Shown here: in pieces, positions 14,186 through 28,196 of the stretch
Numbering within the stretch: the stretch's first letter is position 1
Layout: each line of letters starts with the position of its first letter
Position numbers and translations under genes: made by a program
Notes under the pieces: model-generated
What the model was told of the DNA's origin: nothing
The model's input: the letters and a program-made list of their open reading frames with translations, nothing else
Databases searched by the model: none
Assembly (NCBI RefSeq): GCF_015832195.1
Contig: NC_052046.1
Span: 37,538,911 to 37,602,910 of the forward strand
Source of the DNA: Motacilla alba alba
Lineage: Eukaryota > Chordata > Aves > Passeriformes > Motacillidae
Direction of reading: 5' to 3'
DNA: 64,000 nt

Positions 14186-16452
14186 GTGCACTTCAGTGTT
14201 GCAGATGCGATCACAGAGTGAGTACTAAACAATAGGGTGGGAGATAACTTGGTTTAAATTCACCAGATGCTAATGAACATTTGGGTCAAGATGACAATGG
14301 CTGGCCATGATCTCTCTGTATTTTAACACAAGGCACTGGCAACCCAGTGATCCTGGCAGGAGTAACTCTGACTCTCAGGACAGGACTGTGGTTTCTAACT
14401 GGGCATAGCTGCAGAGATCACACTTCACACACAGCCCCACTGGATGCCCTTTGGGGCAAACAAGTTGAGGTTATGTGGGTTATGGTTACTTCCTCCCCAT
14501 TGTTGGTCTTGCCCATCAGTGACAGTGGCCATGAAGGAAAACGCAGTCTTTGACATCGAGCTTGCAGGATGGTACCACTCCAAGCCAAGGATAGGACTGG
14601 ATTGGCCCACTAGTGTTGCCATAAAACTCCACTCTGTCTGCAAAGTAGCAGGCACAGAGTGGTGGAGACACAAGCCAGTACTGACCTCGGTAACACAGTA
14701 AGTGTAGAAGTGTATTTCAACTTCTATGCTACCCTAACCTTATTTAAAGATACTCATCAAGTTCATTTGAGAAGGACAAAAAAAATATTATATTTTAGCA
14801 GAGGAATCAAACCAATAAAAATCTGAAATTCATGTCATATGAATTTCACAGCACCTGATAACAATCCCTGTTCTGAATTTAGAAGGAAAAGAAAAATTTG
14901 CTTTTCAAAACTCTGATGAAAACCTGAAAATGAGTGAGAACAGGACTGAAAGTCGAGAGCTTTCTCCTAAGCATCTATAAACACAAGGTTATCTTGCTCC
15001 AGGCTACTAAAATCAGAAGTATTACTTCCAATGCAGTGGCAAGGTCCGACACTGTACTTCTCAATCTCACTTATAATCCTAAAACCTTTTGGAACAAGAC
15101 TGATGCAGCATTTTTGCTGGCAGTTGAAAGTGTATCTCAAAGCTGAGGATCTGCTCTCTGATAAAGTAGAAAAACTATCTATCTACAATAATTTCAACTC
15201 CGGAGTTCTCTGCTACTGAGAATGTAATTTAAATTCAGGATTCTTCTCAGGCATCACTTCACGCTATGTAGAAGACATCACACCTTGAAACAAGAGGTCT
15301 AGAATTACATCCAGCTCCATTCCCAGGTATGAAGTCTTTTGAAACTGTGCAGCAGCAACTGTGTGCTTCTGGCATATAGAACATCAGACCCATCATGTAA
15401 GGAAGTGGACAATTTGAACACTGATTGCGAAGACCTTGAGGGTTATTTCTGTGAGCCTCAAGTAGCAGCCTTTGAGGTTATTCCTAAGCAACTTCAATAA
15501 GAAGGTTAAACATGCTAAACACGTGGGATATACAAGACAGAGACAAACTGTCTTTGAATAGCCATCCCACTAACTGATGAAGTACAAGTTACATCTTTCC
15601 ACTCCCTGAACAAGAGGTCAGGAAACACCTAAGGAAGGGACCTTCTGTTTCAAAGCATTGAAGTCATTACCTACAGAGAAAACAGGCTTGTTTTCTCCAT
15701 CAACCAGATTTCACCTGAAGACAGCAAGTTGTGGCATCAGCTCCATCTGGTTTCTTTGGCATCCCCAAGAACATTTAGTAATCTTCACAGTCAAGAGCAA
15801 AGACTGCTTGAAGGTTTGCTCAGGCCAGATCAACTAAAAGCTGCGATTTCAGTATCCCAGGCTACCATGCTGAAGGAGCGTGCTTCAAAGATTTACCCGT
15901 GCCTAATGTCTTAAGAACAAGTCATCTGCTGTGGGAAGATCTGCTGGTTATTCAGAGCCATAAGGGAAACAAACCTCACTCAGCCAACAGAAGTCAGCCA
16001 GAGACTGCTCAACAAGAAGGAAGCCAAAGAGCATAAACTGATTCAAGTGTGCATCCTAAAGAAACTGTTCAAGTGCTGCAAATCAAAAGCAACTTAACCT
16101 GTAAAGTAAGATAATCTGCCCTTTAATGAAGGTACAAGCTTCATTACCTGCATCTCTGAAAAGAAGCAGCTTTACATCAACAAGCACTAAAGTCTAACTT
16201 CAATGAGGTTGAATTACAATTCAAGGAAATTTTGTATAAATATCTGCTTTTCCACATGTGACTCTTCTTTCCTAGTTCTCCGAAGCCCAGGTTTAAACCC
16301 AGCCCAGGTTCTGTCAGCATTTATAGCACTCAAAGTAACCTAAATTAAATGCAAATAAATATGCTTAATTTTTGGGTATATAATTTTAAAAATTACTAAT
16401 ATAAGTTCCTTCTGACCAGCATTGGCTCATTCTCTCTTTATTCCATTACTTA

Positions 16453-16803
<351 letters not shown>

Positions 16804-17479
16804 TCATATTTCAGTACCTAGTAGGAGAGTCCAAACAAGAACCTAAAAGACCTGTCACTACGCAGAAATGGTATTGCCAAGGCCATATACTGCCTCTACA
16901 TGCAAGAAAAGACCCAAATACCAATATAGAAAGGCATTACACTGTTAGTCAAGACAATACTTTAAAACCCTGTAACAAATAAACTGTATCTTCTACAAGT
17001 TCACTAAATGAAATTAGCACTCAAAGCTTAGTTTCCATGCTCTGCCATTCCCCCAAATTAGGAGAATCACAGCCTTTCTGTTATAGAAGTTACCAAACAA
17101 AACTGGCCTGTTGCAAGAATAATTATTTCTGTTAACTTACAACTGGTTACTGAAATAACATGAAATGCAATTTTTAATGGAGTAGCATTTAAATAATATC
17201 AAAAAGAGGTGGGCATTAACTGTATCCAAAGAAGACTTCTCATAAGAAACAGCAGAGATGAAGATTAGTATTTTAAAGACATATTTAGAAGATATATGAA
17301 TGTGCTGAGATGGAAAATACACTCTTCTTTGACAACATCCATGTCAAACTTTTTTCACCACAGGTTGGAATCAGGCTTCTAGATGCTTTTATTTGACAAA
17401 ATTGACAATTCCACGTCATTATTTCTTCCTTCACCTGAACTCTGAGAAGAGTTAAATTTGAATCTTGATCTTAATGTCC

Positions 17480-18770
17480 TTTTTGACCACTCCAGAACCA
17501 CTCTGTGCCTGGGAGACCACAGAACTGATCCTCCTAGAACCTGTGCTAAGGCAGATGGAGAACAGGAAGTGATCCGAGACAGCCAACATGGCTTCACCAA
17601 GGGCGAGTCCTGTCTGACCAACTAATTGGCCTTTCTGTGATGAAGTGCCTCCATCAGTGGACAAGGGAAGAGCTATAGATGTTATCTATCTAGACTTATG
17701 TAAAGCCTTTGACACAATCCCCTACAACATCTTTATCTCTAAAATGGAGAGTATCTATGGGCTGATTAATAGATGGGTAAGAAAGGGATTGGACAGTTGC
17801 ATCCAGAGGTGGTGGTCAATAGCTCAGTCTTGAAAGACATCAGTGACAAGTGGTATCCCTCAGGGGTCCATACGAGGACCAGTGCTATTCAATGTCTTCA
17901 CTAATAACACAGACAAATGAATCAAGAGTACCATCTGCAAGTCTGCCAATGACCCCGAGGTAAGTGGTGCTGCTGATACTCCTGAAGTTCAGGATGTCAT
18001 CCAGGGGGACCTGGACAGGCTTGAAAAGTGGGACAATGGAAATCTCATAAGGTTTAAAAAGACCATGTTCAAGGTGCTGCACATGGGTCAGGACACCCCA
18101 AGCACAGGCTGGGGAATGAATGGATTGAGAGCAGCCCCGTGAAAAGGACTGGGGAGTGCTGGTGGGTGAAAGGCTGGACATGACCCAGCCATGGGCAACA
18201 TGTCCTGGGCTGCATTCAAAGCAGTGTGGCCAGCAGGGAAGGGAGGGGATTCTGCTCCTCTGCTCTGGTGAGAGCCCGCCTGGAACCCAGCATCCAGCTC
18301 TGGGGTCCCTGCACAGGAAGGACATGGACCTGCTGGAGTGAGTCCAGAGGAGGGCCTGGATTAGAGGGACAGAGCACGTCTCCTTTGACAAAATGATGGA
18401 AGAATCAGGTTTGTTTAGTCCAGAAAGAGATGACTTTGGGGTAGTCTCATTGCAGCCTTTTAGTACCTGAAGGGATTTTACAAGAAAGAGGGAAAAAGAC
18501 ATTTTTGAAGAGCATGTAGTGACAGGACAAAGGGGAATGTCTTGAAATTGAAATAGAGAAGGTTTTGATTACATATTAGAAAGAAATTGTTTACCAAGAG
18601 GGTGGTAAGACACTTGTCCAGGGAGGCTGTGGATGCCCCATCCCTCAAAATGTTCAGATCTGTGGGATGGAGTGTACAGCCAGCTAATCGAGTGCAAGAT
18701 GCCCCTGTTCATGGCAAGTGTATTAGAGACAGACAATCTGCAAGATACAGTAGAATCAGACTAGTTTGAG
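17480..18770 (+). mobile_element. CR1 LINE fragment, reverse transcriptase to 3' end
   Basis: Plus-strand remnants in order are EVIRDSQHGFTKGESCLTN, then VDKGRAIDVIYLDLCKAFDT (RT domain with the first catalytic Asp block), VPQG-like 'atccctcaggggtcca', the degraded FADD region, the thumb region and a diverged tail near 18750. Frameshifts and stops make it inactive. It sits in the 3.7-kb intron between the cassette exon and the first common coding exon, antisense to ELAVL2, so it lengthens that intron and may affect pairing. Confidence 0.85.
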
Positions 18771-20473
18771 TTAAAAGTATCTCACCCCAAAGCCACTGAC
18801 TGTATGACTGCAAGATGCAACAGAATTAATTAGGAGGACTCCTACCCAAGGCTTGTACACAAGCACTTATCCACAAACTGCCACATCTACAAAAGGCACT
18901 CTGCCCCCTCAGTCAGTGACTGAATGGCAACAACTGGTAAATACAATGGATTTTTAACAGCATTTTAATATCTAGGATTTGGGCAGCCTACCCTGTTTGA
19001 GACCAACTGTTTAGGACAACATGCAAGAGAAAATTATGTACGTTAATTCTCCAGTAATACATATTTCAACACAAGAAGTTTACTAAAGAAATCCATCAAT
19101 CACTGAAATTTAGCCTCATAATTAAACTGCTAAGAGGAGCTCTCACAAAAAAGCCTCTGGTAAAATCACAGAGCAGCAGCAGGACCTCTGATGGGTCTGT
19201 CCTAACAGTCCTGTTTAAAGCACCATAGGCAATCAGTGCATATCCAAACAAGCTGATGAGGTCAGCTGTGTTCAGGGACTGCTGAATAACTGAATTTCCT
19301 AACAATACAAGACGGGGTAAGTTGAGTTTCTTACTAGAAGTCCAACTTTGACATTCCTGGGAACATATTTCTCTGTTCTTTGTTTTGCATACAGAAGTAT
19401 TTTCCAAGAGGTTACTTCAGCACAATGCAAAAAAGGGATACATCTATTAAGAGCACCCACTGGAAAAGTGTGATCTCATTTTCCTGAAGACCTGCAACTA
19501 GAACAACACTTTCTTCCCTTGTGACAAACTCCAAGGGGTAACCTGCTTCTGACACTGATGAAACAAGTCCACTGAAAAGATGATAAAGTAGATTATCTCA
19601 GGATAAATTACTTTTCAAAACACTAGCATACCTGTTAAAGCTAGTAGTCACAAATGCTGTGCTTTGAGACTCTGTAGGATTGCCTTTTTCTTTGTTTTTT
19701 TTTTTTTTTTGGTGTTTTACTACCAAATTTGAAGTGTTCATTGATCAAAATTAGCAGGATTTAGCAAGGACAACGAACAATTCTCTCTTAATTGCACATT
19801 TTTCTTCACGTTCAGGTGGCAAGTATGGGATCCTAAGCCAACATTCAAGTGAACAGCTGCAGTAGCCTATGCATGCTGAAAATTCCAGCATCTCTCAGCT
19901 ACAGAACCATCTGCTCTGAATGGCATGATACTAATATGTTTTACAAATAATGCATACCCCACTAATCGGATAAAGACAACTGTTCATAAAAGACAAAGCA
20001 CTAAATATTTTTCACTCAGAAAAATAGTTTGAGATAAATTTACAGTTTAAAAGAATCTTAGAATAGACTGGCAAATATAATTTTAAAATAGTAATCATAA
20101 AAACACAACTATACAGTTTTTCAAAGTTACTGCAAATTAGTATTCAGACCATACCAAAACCATTTTAGTACAATACTCCTCTTCAATTATCCACCATGTA
20201 TTTTTAATTAGTACTAAAATCTAATTGACAATAGAAGAAAGGCAAGCCACTGCAGTGTAATTTCTACAGGAGATCACCGTTTTACAGAAAAAGTTGTCTT
20301 GTTATGGTCGTGTGCTCTAGGCTCTCACAGAATAGGAACACACCCTACGGCCTATAATGAAACATATAAGTGAGTAAGCATTCCAAATGGAAGGTTAAAA
20401 GACTTTGGTATGGCCTCAGCACTATTAACATGTAAAAAAGTAGCCTACAGAATTTAAGAAAAGTCCCACAGAC

Positions 20474-20545
20474 CCCAGTCCAAGGCTCTGCTGCCCACGA
20501 ACCACTTCTAAGCAGAGAAGCCACATCACACAGTCTGACTGCCAT
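20474..20545 (-). CDS. ELAVL2: ELAVL2 alternative N-terminal coding exon (MAVRLCDVAS...)
   Basis: The full exon is 20474-20564, 91 bases. Its acceptor is tttttgtgtccatattgcag, and its donor is GGG|GTCTGT with GT at 20473-20472. The ATG at 20545-20543 has A at -3 and G at +4 (AACATGG). It encodes 24 residues beginning MAVRLCDVAS and ending AAEPWTG, with no stop, and ends in phase 0. Spliced to the acceptor at 16770 it reads ...[19 protein letters not shown] in frame. That matches the N-terminal extension of an ELAVL2 isoform I recall from mammals, so this is a conserved alternative exon and not a chance frame. The donor is weak (C at +3), as expected for an optional exon. An in-frame reading continues back into exon 1 without an ATG, so translation should begin here. 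What the 29-residue extension does is not known to me. Confidence 0.88.
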
Positions 20546-20564
20546 GTTAGTTTGGAGTTGCCGT
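20546..20564 (-). other. ELAVL2: 5'UTR part of the ELAVL2 cassette exon
   Basis: These are the 19 noncoding bases between the tgcag acceptor and the ATG of the alternative N-terminal exon. The leader is short and A/C-rich, with no upstream ATG. Any longer leader must come from the CpG-island exon or another upstream exon. Confidence 0.75.
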
Positions 20565-23500
20565 CTGCAATATGGACACAAAAAGTACTGTATGTTAGAT
20601 TAGCAAGATAATGCAACAAATCAGTTTGTACAAATTTACAGTAATTGCATTTATATTCCCAGCACGTCCATGCAGTGTGGCTTAATTGGATTTGAGGCAA
20701 TTCCAATCTAATCTTAACAAATTCAGTGGTAAAATTATTTTTCCTATGTGAAATAAGATGCTTATTTTTAAGAAGACTTAAAAGATAATGCAGTCCAGTT
20801 ACCCCTGCATCTACCCTGGAAACTACCTTCAGTACCACACCATGCCTAAAAGAAATTGTATCACAAAACAAATTTTTCATTCTTCAAGACTGAAGAGGAA
20901 TGTAAGGAAATACAGTGAGTTTATTTTCCATCAGCATATAAGATGATCATGCACTATAGCTCCCTTCACATGTCTTTTCCAGCCCACAGGAAAAAAAAAT
21001 ACACAAAGATGACAAAGTACTATGTCAAAATTAATTCCATTCTTACAAACCTAGGTTTTAAAAATTAGGTAAATGAAAACCTGGTGCAGACAGTATTCAC
21101 TAAGCTTCCTTGCAACAGCTGTTTAAAAGTACCACTGCACATACAAGTGGTAGTAGAGTCAAGGATGGGATAACTGGAACAAACCATGAAAGTGTTTTTC
21201 ATGCGAGTATTTTGGTAACCTTATTGTTCTTTGTTTAAACTAAAATATCACTGAAAATCCACTTAGAATTACACTGAACAACGCTAGGAGGACACCACAA
21301 AAGCTAATAGGCCATTTGCAGATGAGTACAGGTAGTCCAGATGTGAAATACAACCACAACAGGAACAAATAGAAAGGCTCCTGACCACTGCCACAGCTTG
21401 AGACTGCTGTTAGTAAAGAGATCCTGCCTACAGTTAGCAGATGAGGTAGCTCTAAATTTGACAAAAATAGACTTAGGCTTCAGAAGGCTGCTGCATTTAG
21501 GGTTTAAAAATATGTTCTTCAAAACTTTTTCCATTTTAAAATGGTGCAAGTTACTCTCCATGTCAGTTTGCTATGAAAATCCGTACACTCAGCTGACTTC
21601 ATGTGTGGTCTTCATTTCCAACTTAGGTTAATTATGACCTTCAATCACCTCTTTATGCAAAATACTGAGGCTTTGGTATCAAGTGCAAGTTTGCATGTTA
21701 TTCTTTGTGGTCTCACCCCAAAACTAACACTAACAACTTCTCAAGCTCTCAACTGTTCATAGACAACTATGTCTGATGAACTGCTTACTACATGAATAAA
21801 ATCTGGAGGTCTCAACTGACTTCTTTAAAGTCCAGACAAGCCTTATTAAGAAGATGGCTTTAAAATAGCAGTCTGCAACATTCTTGTCCTACATAAACTA
21901 TAGTGATGTGCACAAGATGATGTATTTGGATCTCTATGGCTCTCAGCAAAGCAGTGTGACCCCACAGATTATTTATTTAGTGTGAACCACAGGCTGTAGA
22001 TAGAAAATTTCAACAGAACACCTTACTTGCTTATAAGGACTTCAGTGTACTAGCTGGAGACTTCACTGTTCTCTTAAGCACTGCAGCATTTCTCAAAAAA
22101 AAAAAAAAGCCAAGAACACCTGTCAGTTGAAGTACTTCCAGCATGCATAACACATTTATCTTCACTGAAGCATTCTATACAGTACTTGCAATCAGTGTGC
22201 AAGTCAGTTCTCTGACAAAAGAAACCATTATGTCTCAAAAATATATTTTGCTCTACCAGTTCTTCTACCATTTTTATTGCTTCCAAGGCTGTACAGACTG
22301 CTCTCCTACATCTAGTTTGGAAAACCAGCATTCTTGCCACTTTATTTACATTTCTATCTGACCTAAAAATAGTATTAAATGCAGCAAATTACATTCTAGG
22401 AAAAAGAGTTTTCTGAAATGAGTGTTCAGCTTTGACACTGTACTAAACCAGCAGCTTAACACAGAATTTGAGCTATGAGTTTTCTTCCACCCTCCCCCCA
22501 AAAAATTTTTAAGATACTGAACTGCTGAAGAATCCCCAGTACCATTAAAAAAAGCTGATTCAGTTTTTAACTATTAGCCTCAGAGACAGTATAACACTTC
22601 AGGTTATTAAAATAGCTTAGAAGTTACTGCATTCAAAACCTATAAAACCATTATGTTCAGGAAACAGGATTCTATACCTACTAAGGAAAAGTTTGTCTTA
22701 AAATACATTCAGATTAAGAGGAGAACAATAAAGCCAAGTTGACTGAGTAAATCAGCTCTCTTTATAATGCTGAAAGGAAGCTTTAGAACTAAAGACACAG
22801 TTGTTCAGTTCAGCAAACTGAGCGATTCTCTCTAACATGCAGTGCATGGCAGCCATCTATTTTCTATAAACTTACTTTTTTCTTCATCATGCACAGATAA
22901 GACTTTAAACCCAAACACTCTTAAACACTGTTTATGGCATTAACTGAATGCCAGTTTCTAATTAGCTGCAGCTCAAGCAAGTCATGAGTAAGATTTCCAA
23001 GCAGAGAAGCAAGTAGGCTTTTTGTTTTTCAAGAGAAAAGACATCAGAAGTTCAAAAGCCATATGGTTTATGCAATTAGAACTGGTTGCCATAGAACAGT
23101 TCCAATTATAACAGCAGATTTTTATATGAGAGCTTTAGAAAATATAGTGGAGCTAGCAAGATACAGACTGGCTAAACAATAGCCACAGTGGCCTACAAAC
23201 TTTCCTTTCAACATAGGTATTTTGGTGTGCAATATACTCAACTATTCATGCTCAGCTGAAAATGCAATGTGAGCCTGGATCCCAGCAGTGCTGAGACAGA
23301 GCCAAGGAGGTGACAAAATAGGTAAGCCTTCATCCACCATTACCACCTCACATGCATATAGATGCTAGGGAAAAACGTAAGTCTTTCTACCACCAGTTTC
23401 AATTCATACTTGTGCATCCTGGTCATTGCTGGGTGGGAAATCATTTCACATTGGTTTTATATACATAATTTAATTATATTTATAGACACTGCACTAAAAA

Positions 23501-25309
23501 AAAAAAATCACTGCACAAATACCTGCTGCAATTACATTATATACTTCTAAAAAGTATTATAACATGAAGGTGATTACACTCTGAACTTAAGACAGCAGAT
23601 ACTAAACACATCTGCTTACTTCAATATGTTAGCACTGTTCAGAGGCAACACAAGCTGGACCATGAGATGCCTCCAGCCTCAAAGGTCACAGCTGACACAA
23701 TGCCCTTTGGTAAAGTCCTAAGAGACGTATATGTGCTCCTGAAGATTCTTCTCAAGGCTCACATACCACAAAACCTTCAGAGCATGCCTTAGTATTTTGT
23801 GTTTGCCCTCCAATCCTGTTTTCCAGTGCAAGGGAAGCATGCAATAGATAAAACACATCAGCATTTGGACATGCAAATACTACAAATTTTGTCTTCTTAA
23901 TACCAAACTGTAGAACAAGAACCACCTCTGGCTGCATACATAGTTATTTATCTCTTCCAGACACAAAGGTCTAAAACAGAACTTTGTTCTTTGCTTGTAA
24001 TGAAGTTGCTCCCTTTCCAGAGGATTTATTCCATCCACTTTGACTTACAACAGTAATTAATGCATTTCAACAAGAGTAAACTGTTTCTTGTCTGTGGGGA
24101 CTATTGCTAAACATGCTAAATTAAAAAAAAAAAAAACAAAAAACAAAAACCCATCATTATTTAAGAGCTCACTGAAAGGTAAGACCTGGCACAATACAGA
24201 TGCTGAATTTTGCTTTAAAAAGCACAACTCAGCAAAACAAATATTTTTTAGCTATTCAAATTTTAAGTGCAGAGTTATTGACACTTGGAATAGATGCAAT
24301 TCTTCAAGCTTCCTCTTTAGTGATTTTTATCTTTACTGGAGTGTTAATTTGAAGGACTCTTTTTTTTTTCAAATGGTCAAGTGCCTTAGAGGCATATACA
24401 AGAAGCACACTCAAAAAAGCTGTACAATAAGAGATAACAGAGACTGTTCAATCTAGCATATACAAAAACTATTACATAGCTTGGCTCAAATCCTAAAGTC
24501 CTTTTTGGGTAAACACACACAAAGACCAGAGGCATTTAGTTACCAGTCTTTAGTTAAGAACCTTGCCCATCAAAACAAAACACAACTCACTCTTAATTTC
24601 CCTATAAGAAGGATAGCTGTCAAGGAGAGCTTAATGATTGCTCTGAGATCCACATATTAACAGGACATCTTGTGCTTGGTGAGTCTGCACAAACAGGCTA
24701 AACAATGCTTATTTCTTTGCCTCTGTTTTCACTTTTTGTTTAATAGTATAAACTACCATTTATCTATTAGCAGCCCTCCCCACCTGAACGTACATTCATT
24801 TGCTGTTCCCTCCATTACACTGTTTAAGAATCTGCAGCACAAACTAGATCAGGGTACTGCTTGATGAGAACCCATGCAGCTGAGGAGTAGAAACCAGAAG
24901 AGTGCCTCTTGATTTATGCTAAATTATATGGAAGAACTTTGATAAAATAGATGAAAGACAGAAAACTTGACAGAAAATTCAGAATTTTTCTGATAATGAG
25001 GTGGTCTTAAATCTTCACGTAACTTAAAATGTTACTAATGTAAACACAGGTAATTAAGATCAGAAAGCATGACCCCTTTGCAACAATACAAAGCAATTTC
25101 TAGCCTTTCAAGAGTGGCAGTTTAAAAGGGGAACCTTTTCACAGACTCTTCAATGAATCACTAAAGAAGTAACACCACTTAACATTTCTACATCTTTGCC
25201 TCAAAATCACCATGAATTGAAATAAGTGAAGAAAATTAAGAAAAAAAGGTTAGAAAAAAAAGGCATATGAATTTTAAGGAAAAAGGATTGTAATTCACCC
25301 CTGTGATTG

Positions 25310-25365
25310 CTGCTGCAGAAGTTAATCTGCAGAAGGTTTCAGCAGATTAACTCTTCTTTCAGCAG
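25310..25365. repeat. Imperfect hairpin of about 20 bp (small pre-miRNA-like)
   Basis: Pairing runs CTGCTG:CAGCAG, AGAA:TTCT and GTTAATCTGC:GCAGATTAAC, separated by small internal loops, with an 11-base terminal loop at 25331-25341. The stem is shorter than most pre-miRNAs, and I recognise no known seed. I see no transposon ends. Confidence 0.35.
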
Positions 25366-28196
25366 GAAAGAAGAGGCACCTGAAGCAGACTTGCCTATTC
25401 CAGGTAAGCAGTGACAAGACAACTGAAAAACGGCTGTTTTCAGCAACAAGAAACAGCTATTTGTAGAGGCATGAAAGACCTTAATAGTGCTGGTGACCAC
25501 ACTAAAAAGGACACAAGCAAGAAAGTGCTAAATATCTATGGAATGTAAATATTTGTAGGAACACTAAAACTGTATACATAGATTAAAAGAAAACATCTTC
25601 ACTCAGTAGGAAATGCTTTTGGAAACTCCTAACATTTCTGCAAAATACTTAAGAGTATTAGGATACTCTAAACAATCCCCTACTAAAGCTACTATGCATT
25701 AGGAATTAAGCCAACAAACACTTGCAAGGGGTTCTGAAAACATAACGCATGTACAACAAGGCAAGAACACTGCTTGGCAATGGACTGATCTACAGAAAAT
25801 AAACAATCTCTTCTGACTGAAATTACTGGTTATCCTATCAGCTGGGGTAAAGGGAGGGAAACATGTAAGGTAACTTAAGTTATCCTAGAAACCATATTAG
25901 AAAGATCAACTCTTAAGCGTCTTTGGTAAAGAAAACAAGTACCTTCATTCCATTAAGGGATCAGTTCAAGTGAGACCCCAATAAACTATAACCATTTTTA
26001 CATTCCTAATTATTAAGGTCGATTTAGACACATAACCATTTCCACCAACATAACCAATTCCCTGAGCTAGACAACATCAACATGCATTACTAATTAGCTC
26101 ATATACAAGGACAAAACACCAAAACTCAGCACAAAATTATACTTTTTCCTTGTATTGCCCTCTTTCATATAAAAAATGTTCAAAGATAGCTAAGGGAAAA
26201 TTATTACTTGGGTTATATTTGAAATTTTAACTAAATGTCAAGTTGTGACTGTTTGAACACAGCCAATATTGATGTTCAGAAAGAGTTTCACCAAAACAAT
26301 GAACACAAATGATGAACACAAAATCTAACAGCTATTCAGATCTCAAATAAGCAAGCTGTGAACAATTCCAATACTTAAATAATAGTTTTAATAAGACTGA
26401 CTTTTAACAGGAATGGTTTTTCAACTACACTCTACCAGCCACAAGATCTTGCCAACTATTGCTCTTATTTGCTTTCCCAGCCTCCTGTGTTAGTTCTCTC
26501 AGCCTACTAGCAAAATGCTCTCCAAGGCAATACAACTCTGTCAAAACTCATATGTATTCTTCAAGAGATAACTGCATTTTATTGTAGACATTCCCCTTCA
26601 GCCTTAGACATCTGCAGTCCTCTCAAGCCTACTAACACAAGAAAACCAAAGATGCAGTGGGGTGAAAGGAGACAACTTGATGACTCTTCAAATATAGCAA
26701 CTCGATAGGTTGAAGGGTTTCAAAGTCAACATCCACTTGAACTGGCTAGGATGCCTACTTCAATTTTTGAGCATTTACCTCAGTATTCCAGCTGGGCTCT
26801 GTAAAACTTTCCCCCCTTTCATACTGCAGTTACATCCTTCTTCCCCATTGCCAATTTCAAAAGCTAATGTTCAACAACAGACAGGAACAGGAAGCAAGTC
26901 AAGTTAGTCTGACTGAAGAGGTATACAAATCAAAAAAAAAACACAAGTAAGAAAAAGATGCTGCTCTAATCAAGAAACATGTGTCACCTTCAAGGCCACA
27001 CAGTACTCCATTCACTCTTTGGTGCATCCTCCTGAAGGAAAACATGGTTTTCTCCCTCATGCACTCAGCTTTCTTCACCGCAACAGAGAGCCCAATGATG
27101 GATGGCAAGATAAGGGTGAAAAGGTTTAGAGGAACAGTTCTCTTATGCTGGCTTTTCATGTCAGTACTCCTTGCTCAAAGCTCAGTGGAAAACTGGAGAG
27201 ATGGTTAGGCCCAAAACGCACCCCCATCACAGACATTCCAACAGAGGGTACACCTCAGCAGATCCACAGTGCATGAACCTGCTATCTCCATGACAGCCCT
27301 ACCTCCTTCAAACTGCAGGATCTCCCTTCGGGAGAGTTTTTGCTCTCTCACAGGGAACTTTTAGCTCAAATGCAGATTTAGACAAGAGAAAAGTTGCATG
27401 ACTAAATATCCCTACCCCTTAACCCTGCTAGTTAGCTCAAAAAATGACATCCTCAACATCATACAAAGCCATGGAAAATGGAAGCAGCTCAAAGTCAGAA
27501 ACCAGTAATCGCCATGCCTCTCCCTTCCTCTATACCTGTCTTCTCAAGTACTATCAAAGTGGTATCAGGCTGGACAGCAACACAATGCCTACACACTCAG
27601 ATGTCTCCATAAGCCCAGATCATCAGTGGCCTGACAGACTGACGTGTCATGGCATCCCTCTTTCAGCTTCAAAAGTCATGACAAGCAAAGCTTATTTGCA
27701 ACACAAAAAGTATTCAAACCAAACTGAAACATGCAACATTATGTACACATAGAATCAAGTAATTTTTGCACAGGAAATATTAATTCTTCCATTGAGGAAA
27801 CCTTCTGGGGAAGAAGAGAGCTTCATGAAGACAACAGCTCAACTAGCCACACAGGGTAAGATGTACTAAGATTTGCCAGTATCTGCCTTCCAGGAGATAG
27901 GACAGCAAACAAGCTACCTGAACAGTCTTGGACATGATGCCCAAAATTGCTTAAATGGCCTAGGATCACATCTTAGACGTTAAGTATTATTCAAATAATA
28001 AATACTTGCTTTCCTTCTTTGGCGAAGGGCCTCAAAGTAGCATGCAAGGCAAAGAACAGGGACTTGTGGCAACAACTGACTTGACCTGCCTTTTTGGTTT
28101 TTTTTCCACAGCTGGGCCAGAGGGTTGGAAGAACAGAAGGAAATACTGTCCAAACTGAAACGCTTCCAGTCAGCCCTCTTCAGTCAAAATAAGATG

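Noticed and set aside
14230..14701. A GC-richer stretch with open frames on both strands, looking like an old exon
   Set aside because: No family is recognisable in any frame, and no convincing acceptor/donor pair encloses it. Possibly an unrecognised old repeat.
18156..18341. Short open frames around 17.9-18.5 kb on both strands
   Set aside because: They lie inside the CR1 copy and are remnants or shadows of its ORF2.
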